From NCBI GenBank assembly GCA_046753625.1, contig JBHHUB010000091.1, positions 1-15,648 of the forward strand: DNA of 15,648 bases. Reading direction: 5' to 3'. Of this stretch, positions 7,384-13,088 are shown one piece after another. Source of the stretch: JADFOB01 sp046753625. Its GTDB lineage: Bacteria > Planctomycetota > Phycisphaerae > UBA1845. Each line of letters begins with the position of its first letter. Position 1 is the stretch's first letter. The position numbers and the translations under genes are program-made. The notes beneath the pieces were generated by a model. It saw only the letters and a program-made list of their open reading frames with translations. It was not told the origin of the DNA and did not search any database.

Positions 7384-8817
7384 ATGCCGGCGGATCGATT
7401 GCGCGACATCCAAAATGCCTATGACGTGATTGTGATCGGCGCGGGGCTCGCCGGGCTGACCGCTGCCAACAACCTGGCCAAGCAGGGCCGGTCGGTGCTG
7501 CTGCTCGAACAACACTACAACTATGGCGGCATGGCCACCTGGTTTCGCCGCAAGGGCGGGCATATTTTCGACATATCCCTGCACGGCTTTCCTGTTGGTA
7601 TGATTAAGAGTTGCCGGAAATACTGGACCCGCGAGATAGCGGATTCCATCGTGCAGCTCAAGACCATTCGATTCGACAATCCGCAATTCTCCCTGACGAC
7701 GACGTTCGACCGCCGGGATTTCACCAGAATCCTGATCGACCGTTTCGGCGTAAAGCCGGAAACCGTCGACGCATTCTTCGACTACGCCCGCGGTATGAAC
7801 TTCTACGACGACCAGACCATGACGACCCGGGCGCTTTTCGAGCGGTTTTTCCCGGGCAAGCCCGACGTCGTTCGCTTGCTCATGGAGCCGATCGCCTACG
7901 CCAACGGCTCTACGCTCGACGACCCGGCCATCACCTACGGCATTGTGTTTTCCAACTTCATGAGCAAGGGCGTCTACATTTTTCGCGGGGGCACGGACAA
8001 GCTGATCGGCCTGATGCGGGCGGAGTTGCGGGCCAACGGCGTCGATCTGCGTCGGCAGGTGCTCGTGGAGAAAATCATCGTTGAAGACGGCCGCACGCGC
8101 GGCGTGATCGCCAACGGCCGGCCCATTGCGGCCGAGGTCGTGCTATCCAACGCGAATCTGAAGACAACACTCGAGCACCTGGTCGGCTACGAACATTTGA
8201 GCCCGGATTACGCCGACCAGGCGGCCGCCGTCCGGCTGAACAACAGCAGTTGCCAAGTGTACATCGGGATCCGGCGGGGCGAGACGCTCGACTACCTCGG
8301 CGAGCTGCTGTTCACCTCGACGGATCCGGTTTTCGACTCCACGCGGCTTTGTGCGGCCGACACGGGCAGCCGGACGTTTTCCATGTACTATCCGGACATT
8401 CGCCCCGGTTCCGATCGTTATGCCGTGGTTTCCTCGACGAATGCCAATTGGGCCGACTGGGCGCATCTTTCGGAGGCCGGATACGAGGCCCGCAAGCAGG
8501 CGCTGATCGAGACGACCCTCGATTGCCTGGAGAAGTACATCCCGGACATTCGGGCGAAGATGGATCATGTGGAAGCGGCGACGCCCAAGACGTTCCACCA
8601 CTACACGCGTCAGGCGCTGGGTGCGACGTTCGGTACGAAGTTCGAAGGTCTGAAGGTGAGCATGGACATGCCGAATCAGGTGCGTGGGCTGTTCCACGCC
8701 GGCTCGGTGGGTATCATCATGTCGGGGTGGCTTGGGACGATCAATTACGGAGTCATCGTCGCCAATGAAATCGATGGCTTTTTGCATTCCGAAAGTAAGA
8801 CCGCAGGTAGCGCGTAA
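7384..8817 (+). CDS. Phytoene-dehydrogenase-like FAD oxidoreductase (copy 2)
   Basis: A 477-residue paralogue of the preceding gene, starting 8 bp after its stop. The dinucleotide motif VIVIGAGLAGLTAA has its glycines at 19, 21 and 24 and the acid at Glu42 (LEQHYNYGG), the same positions as in copy 1. DISLHGF corresponds to DVGLHAL there. The C-terminal FAD block is FHAGSVGIIMSGWLGTINYG, which differs clearly from copy 1, so the two are old duplicates that probably do different steps. By family it is a CrtI-type oxidoreductase with FAD, cytoplasmic or membrane-associated. Its position directly before the dehydratase suggests acyl-ACP desaturation, isomerisation or cyclisation-related chemistry; the substrate is not shown by the sequence. 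Confidence 0.9.
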   Translation: MPADRLRDIQNAYDVIVIGAGLAGLTAANNLAKQGRSVLLLEQHYNYGGMATWFRRKGGHIFDISLHGFPVGMIKSCRKYWTREIADSIVQLKTIRFDNPQFSLTTTFDRRDFTRILIDRFGVKPETVDAFFDYARGMNFYDDQTMTTRALFERFFPGKPDVVRLLMEPIAYANGSTLDDPAITYGIVFSNFMSKGVYIFRGGTDKLIGLMRAELRANGVDLRRQVLVEKIIVEDGRTRGVIANGRPIAAEVVLSNANLKTTLEHLVGYEHLSPDYADQAAAVRLNNSSCQVYIGIRRGETLDYLGELLFTSTDPVFDSTRLCAADTGSRTFSMYYPDIRPGSDRYAVVSSTNANWADWAHLSEAGYEARKQALIETTLDCLEKYIPDIRAKMDHVEAATPKTFHHYTRQALGATFGTKFEGLKVSMDMPNQVRGLFHAGSVGIIMSGWLGTINYGVIVANEIDGFLHSESKTAGSA

Positions 8818-9264
8818 ATGAAAGAGACCGTTTCGTTGTCCGCCATTCCACATCGCCCGCCGTTCTTGCTGGTGGACGAGGTGGTCGAAGTATCCCACGA
8901 TCGCATCGTTACGACGCGGTACGTCGATCCGGACTTCGATTTCTTCCGCGGGCACTATCCCAATCAGCCGGTCATGCCGGGCGTGTTGATCTGCGAATCG
9001 TGCTTTCAGTCGGGGGCGCTGTTGATGGCGCATCGCGTCGGCGCGTTCGGCGCCGAGGACGGCATTCCGGTGCTGACGAGGATCAAAGATGCCCGGTTTC
9101 GTACGATTGTTCGGCCGGGCGATACGCTGCGCATCGAAGTATCACTGGACGAAGCGTTGGACAACGCCTACTACTTTACCGGTCGCGTGACGTGTGAGGA
9201 TTTGCCGGTGCTTCGCGTTTCGTTCGTCTGCATGCAAAGCGAAGACAACGGAGAGTGGGCCTGA
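8818..9264 (+). CDS. FabZ-like 3-hydroxyacyl-ACP dehydratase
   Basis: The 148-residue protein has the hotdog-fold FabZ signature: IPHRPPFLLVDEV at residues 10-22 and FFRGHYPNQPVMPGVLICES at 42-61. The catalytic pair is His46 (GHYP) and Glu60 (ICE). It would remove water from 3-hydroxyacyl-ACP to give trans-2-enoyl-ACP. The ATG directly follows the stop of the second FAD gene with no gap, so translation is probably coupled. Length is normal for FabZ. As part of this operon it is likely specialised; FabZ enzymes of this kind can also isomerise trans-2 to cis-3 double bonds (FabA-type), but nothing visible decides that here. Confidence 0.93.
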   Translation: MKETVSLSAIPHRPPFLLVDEVVEVSHDRIVTTRYVDPDFDFFRGHYPNQPVMPGVLICESCFQSGALLMAHRVGAFGAEDGIPVLTRIKDARFRTIVRPGDTLRIEVSLDEALDNAYYFTGRVTCEDLPVLRVSFVCMQSEDNGEWA

Positions 9265-9282
9265 CGCACGCGGATGTTGCCC

Positions 9283-9296
9283 GGGAGCTTGATGTG
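9283..9296 (+). promoter_or_regulatory. Ribosome binding site deciding the enoyl reductase start
   Basis: GGGAG lies at about 9283-9287 and is followed by six bases and then GTG at 9294. An upstream in-frame GTG at 9255 would overlap the dehydratase stop and has a GGAG only one base away, too close to work. The 9294 start also makes the protein begin just before its nucleotide-binding fold, as in FabI. Confidence 0.6.
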
Positions 9297-10112
9297 AGTT
9301 TCCTCAATCTGTCCGACAAGGTCTTTCTGGTCATCGGCGTCGCGAACAAGCGCAGCGTGGCTTACCAGGTCGCGCGGCTGCTTGAAGAGGAAGGGGCGCG
9401 GGTAGTCTACAGCGTGCGCAGCGAGCAGCGCAAGGCCACGTTGGCCAAGCTCCTGACGGACCGCGAAGTGCATGTCTGTGACGTGGAATCGGATGAGCAA
9501 ATCCACGCGCTGGCGGAAGCGGTCGCCAGCCGACACCCGGTCATCCACGGGATCGTCCATTGCGTTGCGTTCGCCAACTACGAAGAATTCTCAGGGCAGT
9601 TTCATGAGGTGTCGCGCCAGGATTTCCTTCAGTGCGTATCGGTGAGCTGCTTCTCACTGATTGCCGTAGCCAACGCTTTTCGCAAGCTGTTGGATCAGCG
9701 GGCCAGCGTGGTCACCATATCCATTTCGACGACTCGCATGGCCGTCGAATCCTACGGCTACATGGGGCCGGCGAAGGCCGCCTTGGATTCCTCGCTCGCG
9801 TTTCTGGCCAAGTCCTTCAGCCGGTTCAGCGAGGTACGGTTCAACGCCGTTTGCGCGGGATTGCTCAAGACCAGCGCGTCGGCGGGGATTCCCGGCTACG
9901 CCGAGCATTACATGTTTGCGGAGAACGTGATCCCGCGCAAACGCGGACTCAGCACCCAAGAGGTGGCCGCCGCCGCCGCGTTCCTGGCCAGCGAACGATC
10001 CAGCGGCATCAACGCCCAGCGCATCGTGGTCGACGCCGGAATGGACATCAATTATTTCGACAATGAGGTCGTCAAGCACGCGCTGGCGGGGATATGGCCG
10101 ACCCAATCCTAA
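9294..10112 (+). CDS. FabI-like enoyl-ACP reductase (SDR superfamily)
   Basis: From GTG 9294 the protein has 272 residues, close to FabI length. The N-terminal cofactor motif VIGVANKRSVAYQVA (about 13-27) matches the FabI GxxxxxSxA pattern rather than the classical SDR TGxxxGxG. The catalytic Tyr and Lys are spaced as in FabI: Tyr154 and Lys161 in YGYMGPAK (Y-x6-K). SAGI, followed by the late RIVVDAGMD, also fits. FabI reduces trans-2-enoyl-ACP with NAD(P)H. The residue ten before the catalytic Tyr is Ile144; E. coli FabI has Tyr146 there and InhA has Phe. It overlaps the PPTase gene by 19 bases. Since the operon has no FabG, a ketoreductase role cannot be excluded, but the motif pattern favours enoyl reduction. 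Confidence 0.87.
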   Translation: MSFLNLSDKVFLVIGVANKRSVAYQVARLLEEEGARVVYSVRSEQRKATLAKLLTDREVHVCDVESDEQIHALAEAVASRHPVIHGIVHCVAFANYEEFSGQFHEVSRQDFLQCVSVSCFSLIAVANAFRKLLDQRASVVTISISTTRMAVESYGYMGPAKAALDSSLAFLAKSFSRFSEVRFNAVCAGLLKTSASAGIPGYAEHYMFAENVIPRKRGLSTQEVAAAAAFLASERSSGINAQRIVVDAGMDINYFDNEVVKHALAGIWPTQS

Positions 10113-10693
10113 AGACGCTGCACCCCGTTTTGGTCTCCATCCCTGCGACTGCGCCGGCCAAGACGGCCGCATGCGTCGCCCAACAACGGCGATACTCGGC
10201 CGAGGCGCTGCGCGCCAGCGCGCGGCATTCCGGTGCGCCGGAATCCGGGTACCAAAAGGACAGCGACAACGTCCCGCAGCCCAATGAGGGATGGTGCTGG
10301 TCCGTCGCGCACAAACGTGGTTGGGCGGCGGCGGTGGTGTCGGGATCACCGGTGGGCATCGATGTCGAGCGAATCGCGCGCCGCGGGCCCGATTTCCTCG
10401 ATGAGACGGCCAGTCCCGAAGAGTGGGCACTAGCCGGCGATCGCTGCATGCGGACCTTCTTTCGTATCTGGACGGCCAAGGAGGCCACGCTTAAGGCCAA
10501 CGGCGTGGGCATTGGGAAGCTGCTTGATTGCCGGCTCACGGCCTTGCTCGGTCCAGCCTCGATGAACCTGCACTATGCCGGAGTGGTATGGCACGTTACG
10601 CACTGGTGCATCGATGATTATGTGGCGGCCGTTTCGTCGCCAACGGCCGCGTCTATCGCCTGGCACGTCGATCAATCTGAGTCGTTAACCTGA
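10094..10693 (+). CDS. 4'-phosphopantetheinyl transferase superfamily protein
   Basis: This 199-residue protein has the two PPTase signatures: GIDVERI (Asp90, Glu92, metal binding) and FFRIWTAKEATLKANGVGIG, with Trp126, Lys129, Glu130 and Lys134. A degenerate WSVAHK near 69-73 corresponds to the usual SxSH block. It would transfer the phosphopantetheine arm from CoA to Ser40 of an ACP, making holo-ACP. ATG 10094 lies inside the end of the reductase gene, with GGGG just upstream, so the two are translationally coupled. A PPTase in the same operon as an ACP points to a dedicated carrier system. The first 60 residues are poorly conserved and I cannot assign them; the size is between AcpS and Sfp types. 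Confidence 0.9.
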   Translation: MADPILKTLHPVLVSIPATAPAKTAACVAQQRRYSAEALRASARHSGAPESGYQKDSDNVPQPNEGWCWSVAHKRGWAAAVVSGSPVGIDVERIARRGPDFLDETASPEEWALAGDRCMRTFFRIWTAKEATLKANGVGIGKLLDCRLTALLGPASMNLHYAGVVWHVTHWCIDDYVAAVSSPTAASIAWHVDQSESLT

Positions 10694-10721
10694 ACCCTTT
10701 GCTTGCGACGGTCGCTATCCG

Positions 10722-11474
10722 ATGATCTACGCCATTCTCGCCGGTGCGGCGCTCATTACCTCGATCATCTCGGCCATCCTCGGCATGGGGGGCGGCGTGA
10801 CGCTCCTGGCGATTCTTCTGAGCTTCGTCACGCACGCAGAGGCGATCCCCACGCACGCGGCCGTCCAGATCGCGAGCAATTCGACGCGCGTGCTGGCGTT
10901 CATCGACAACGTCGATTGGAACGCGTTCTTGCGGTTCACCCTGGGGGTGCTTCCCGGCGGAGCCTTGGGATTTTTCTTGCTGTGGCAACTGGGGGATCCG
11001 GGAGCATCCGAGCCATACCTCAAGACGCTCGTGGGGGGGTATATTCTGCTGGCAAGCTGGATTCCTAGAGGTGGCTCGGTCGAGCAACGGGCCGGGGTAT
11101 GGTGGGATTTCCCGCTGATGGGCCTGGCAGCGGGGACGGCCGCACTGACCGTGGGGGCGGTGGGGCCGCTGATTGCGCCGCTTTTTGCCCGGCGGGATTT
11201 CGTCAAAGAGCGGCTGATCGCGACCAAAGCGATGTGCCAACTCACCACGCATTTCATGAAAATCCCGGCCTTTGTGCTGTTGCGGGATTTGGATCTGAAC
11301 AAGCTCGGGTTGCTGGCGGTGGTGATGATCGTGGCGGTAATTCCCGGCACGCTGATCGGGAAACGGTTGCTACGCGGCATCGCGGAGCGGCATTTCAGAG
11401 TCGCGTTTCGGATTGTGCTCACGCTGGCCGGGCTGAAGGTCTTGCTGGTGGACGGGCTGTGGCGCTTGATTTGA
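10722..11474 (+). CDS. TauE/SafE-family membrane permease
   Basis: A 250-residue, very hydrophobic protein with about seven or eight predicted helices. It shows the TauE/SafE internal repeat: first half AILGMGGGVTLLAILL (about 18-33), second half VGAVGPLIAPLFA (about 143-155). The family includes sulfite, sulfonate and other organic-anion exporters; the substrate cannot be told from sequence. It starts 28 bp after the PPTase stop on the same strand and may be the last gene of the lipid operon, although the ribosome binding site is weak. If so, it could export a small anion or by-product; equally it may be an unrelated gene that is merely adjacent. Confidence 0.88.
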   Translation: MIYAILAGAALITSIISAILGMGGGVTLLAILLSFVTHAEAIPTHAAVQIASNSTRVLAFIDNVDWNAFLRFTLGVLPGGALGFFLLWQLGDPGASEPYLKTLVGGYILLASWIPRGGSVEQRAGVWWDFPLMGLAAGTAALTVGAVGPLIAPLFARRDFVKERLIATKAMCQLTTHFMKIPAFVLLRDLDLNKLGLLAVVMIVAVIPGTLIGKRLLRGIAERHFRVAFRIVLTLAGLKVLLVDGLWRLI

Positions 11475-11648
11475 GGTGGCCGAGCCCTGGGACGTCCGTA
11501 AATGCTTTCCTTGGAGCAAGTTACATCGCTTGGGTGATCCGTTCGTCGGAGTGGCCGTCCCACGGAATTCCGGGCCGCAAGCCGCGATCCCGATCCGCAT
11601 GCTTCAGCGCGCGCGGCGTCGTGGGCGAGGGTACCCCGGGCTTGAGGT

Positions 11649-11714
11649 GCATCACGCGAGTCCGCTGCGCCGCGTGGGCTGAAGCCTGCGGCTCAGGGGT
11701 AGGGCAGGCAAACG
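11649..11714. repeat. Dispersed palindromic repeat, copy 1
   Basis: This stretch matches 12999-13061 closely. The shared core is CCGCGTGGGCTGAAGCC, followed by CGGCTCAGGG and then GGCAAACG, with a small insertion (about five bases) in this copy. The palindrome is imperfect here (AGCCTGCG rather than AGCCCACG). Such GTGGGCTxxAGCCCAC elements are REP-like intergenic repeats, and I infer the same nature here. It belongs to no coding frame. Confidence 0.75.
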
Positions 11715-11783
11715 GGGCGCATGACACTTCCGGCGTCTTGAGCGCCGTTCTTTCCTGCTGTCTGAGGGGCCGCTCTGCAGTAG

Positions 11784-11812
11784 CCGTGGGTCCGGTTTGG
11801 GCGGACCCACGG
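11784..11812. repeat. Strong REP-like hairpin
   Basis: CCGTGGGTCC (11784-11793) and GGACCCACGG (11803-11812) are perfect 10-bp arms around a 9-base loop. There is no T-run, so it is more like an intergenic palindromic repeat than a terminator. A similar-sized arm pair elsewhere in this window has a different sequence. Confidence 0.65.
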
Positions 11813-11833
11813 TCACCGACACCGTAGATTCGT

Positions 11834-11851
11834 CGACCCTGCAAAGGGTCG
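11834..11851. other. Short perfect hairpin
   Basis: CGACCCT (11834-11840) and AGGGTCG (11845-11851) flank a GCAA tetraloop of the stable GNRA type. It lies about 260 bp upstream of rpmI, outside the likely transcript, and no function is evident. Confidence 0.45.
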
Positions 11852-12037
11852 GCTAAGCGCCAGGTTGCGTAGACACCACCCCCAAGACGCACCCCTACAG
11901 GGTCGGTTGGGTTTATGGCGGCGCGATCCGTGGGTGGCGCTGCGATAGCCTCCGGCCACTTTCGAGCAGGCCCCCAGCCTGCAATCGCGGTCGCCGATTA
12001 CGTCACGCACCAGGCGAGCGTGGGTTGTAGAGATGCC

Positions 12038-12065
12038 TTGCAGGATGGATTGGGTTGGGTACAAT
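12038..12065 (+). promoter_or_regulatory. Probable sigma70-type promoter for rpmI-rplT
   Basis: The -10 hexamer TACAAT (12060-12065) differs from consensus by one base. A -35-like TTGCAG (12038-12043) sits 16 bases upstream and matches TTGACA at three of six bases. Transcription would start near 12072, leaving a leader of about 40 bases before rpmI. That leader is too short for the long L20-binding structure known upstream of infC-rpmI-rplT in enterobacteria. Confidence 0.5.
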
Positions 12066-12110
12066 GCACGGCTCTTTAGAATTTGTGGTCCGTAGTGAGG
12101 CGACACGACG

Positions 12111-12317
12111 ATGGCGAACGCGAAAATGAAGACCCACAAGGGTTGCAAGAAGCGGTTCAAACTGTCCGCCAAGGGCAAGGTCCGCTACAAGCAATCCTTC
12201 GCGGGGCACTTGATGAGTTCCAAAAGCGGGAATCGCTGTCGGCGCATGCGCCATCCGGCTATGTTGTCGGGAATGACGGCCAAACGGGTGCAAACCAAGC
12301 TGCTTCCCGGGGCGTAG
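12111..12317 (+). CDS. rpmI: 50S ribosomal protein L35
   Basis: The 68-residue, very basic protein begins MANAKMKTHKGCKKRFKL and contains the usual L35 block with GHLM...SGNRCRRMRHP and a C-terminal TAKRVQTKLLPG. It is a structural protein of the large ribosomal subunit. GAGG at 12097-12100 gives a ribosome binding site ten bases before ATG 12111. It is followed by rplT after 91 bp, the conserved order, but infC, which commonly precedes it, is absent here. Confidence 0.96.
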   Translation: MANAKMKTHKGCKKRFKLSAKGKVRYKQSFAGHLMSSKSGNRCRRMRHPAMLSGMTAKRVQTKLLPGA

Positions 12318-12408
12318 ACAGACCCGATGGAGATCGTTCGGGCGGTGGTCCCCTGGTCGCAAGGCCGGGTTGCCGTTCGTTCGGGATGATTAGTGGAGAA
12401 TCGAGACA

Positions 12409-12780
12409 ATGGGCAGGGTATCTTACGGAGCGGCGCGGAACCGCAAGAAGAACCGTTTGCTGAAGAAGGTTCGTGGTTATCGCGGCGCGCCGGGTAAGCG
12501 CTGGCGACTCGCCAAGGAAACACTCATCAAGGCGGGCGTCGATGCGTACCGAGACCGCCGCCGGCGCAAGCGGGACTTCCGTGCGCTTTGGATTACCCGG
12601 CTCACCGCCGCGTGCCGCATGAGAGGCATCAGCTACAGCCGATTCATCTTCGGGCTCAACGCTTCCAAGATCGAACTCAATCGGAAAATGCTCAGTGAGA
12701 TCGCCATTCATTGCCCGGGGGATTTTGACGCCCTGGTGGAAGTCGCAAAGCAATACCTTCCGAAATCAGAAGCCGCGTAG
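12409..12780 (+). CDS. rplT: 50S ribosomal protein L20
   Basis: The 123-residue basic protein has the typical L20 pattern: an N-terminal basic arm (ARNRKKNRLLKKVRGYRGA), then AYRDRRRRKRDFRALWITR near 46-64, and RGISYSRFIFGL near 73-84. L20 binds 23S rRNA early in large-subunit assembly and, in some bacteria, represses its own operon. GGAG at 12395-12398 precedes ATG 12409. It forms an operon with rpmI; pheS, often the next gene, does not follow. Instead the gene ends 32 bp before a MITE-like element. Confidence 0.97.
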   Translation: MGRVSYGAARNRKKNRLLKKVRGYRGAPGKRWRLAKETLIKAGVDAYRDRRRRKRDFRALWITRLTAACRMRGISYSRFIFGLNASKIELNRKMLSEIAIHCPGDFDALVEVAKQYLPKSEAA

Positions 12781-12812
12781 GACACCTGACACAGTCTCCG
12801 AGCCGCATGCTC

Positions 12813-12976
12813 TAGTGCTGCGTCACACTGTAATCTATGGGTTGTCGCTGCCCGAGCCAGTGGAATCGGGCGCGCGAATCAGAGCCCACCGCGCTAGCGG
12901 TGGAGCCAGTCCGAGGGCTGTCGCCCTCGGCTCTGATCCGTAACGAACCCGAAAGTTTAGATGTGTCAAAGCACTA
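12813..12976. mobile_element. MITE-like element with TA-flanked inverted ends
   Basis: The ends are inverted: CTAGTGCTGCGTCACA (12812-12827) against TGTGTCAAAGCACTAG (12962-12977), 13 of 16 bases matching as reverse complements, and weaker pairing continues inward to about 32 bases. A TA dinucleotide lies just outside each arm (12813-12814 and 12975-12976), as expected for IS630/Tc1-mariner-type insertion, which duplicates TA. The element between is 160 bp, has no coding frame, and contains a cloverleaf-like core. I infer a non-autonomous element mobilised in trans; no transposase is in the window. Confidence 0.55.
12878..12937. repeat. Cloverleaf-like nested inverted repeat
   Basis: An outer stem joins ATCAGAGCC (12878-12886) to GGCTCTGAT (12929-12937). 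Inside are two perfect hairpins: CCACCGC/GCGGTGG with a GCTA loop (12886-12903), and CCGAGGGC/GCCCTCGG with a TGTC loop (12911-12930). The outer and inner stems share a base or two at the junctions, giving a three-way junction. Downstream of rplT and upstream of the convergent DUF368 gene, it could also stall or terminate transcription. Confidence 0.75.
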
Positions 12977-12998
12977 GCTTGCGCGGCGCAACGGTCGA

Positions 12999-13061
12999 GC
13001 ATCGCCCGCGAGCCCGATGCACCGCGTGGGCTGAAGCCCACGGCTCAGGGATAGGCAAACG
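12999..13061. repeat. Dispersed palindromic repeat, copy 2
   Basis: Same-direction copy of the element at 11649-11714. Here the core palindrome is perfect: CGTGGGCT (13025-13032) and AGCCCACG (13035-13042). It ends 28 bp before the stop codon of the convergent DUF368 gene, 22 bp beyond the right edge of the MITE-like element. Confidence 0.75.
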
Positions 13062-13088
13062 CCCGGCGGAGGGCCGACCGGCCTACAG

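Larger units (their letters stand above)
11475..12110. other. 636-bp gene-free region with repeats and a promoter
   Basis: Several short frames exist but none reads like a protein, and no infC or tRNA is present. The region holds a dispersed palindrome copy (11649-11714), a strong hairpin (11784-11812), a smaller one (11834-11851) and a promoter (12038-12065) for rpmI. The part from 11475 to 11640 shows nothing I can name. No clear intrinsic terminator follows the permease gene. Confidence 0.6.

Noticed and set aside
8143..9033. 296-residue minus-strand frame opposite the second FAD gene and the dehydratase
   Set aside because: It spans two well-supported plus-strand genes and has shadow-like composition.
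9255..9293. GTG at 9255 as the enoyl reductase start
   Set aside because: Its Shine-Dalgarno-like GGAG is only one base away, while GTG 9294 has GGGAG at six bases and gives a FabI-like N-terminus.
11475..11640. Possible tRNA in the intergenic region
   Set aside because: No T-loop GTTCRA motif with pairing arms and no cloverleaf of tRNA size.
11099..11827. 242-residue plus-strand frame overlapping the permease end and the intergenic region
   Set aside because: It runs through the out-of-frame permease gene and a dispersed palindromic repeat, and has no protein-like pattern.
12878..12937. tRNA-like reading of the cloverleaf
   Set aside because: Only 60 bases with two inner hairpins, lacking anticodon and T-loop features; it is better explained as part of a repeat element.
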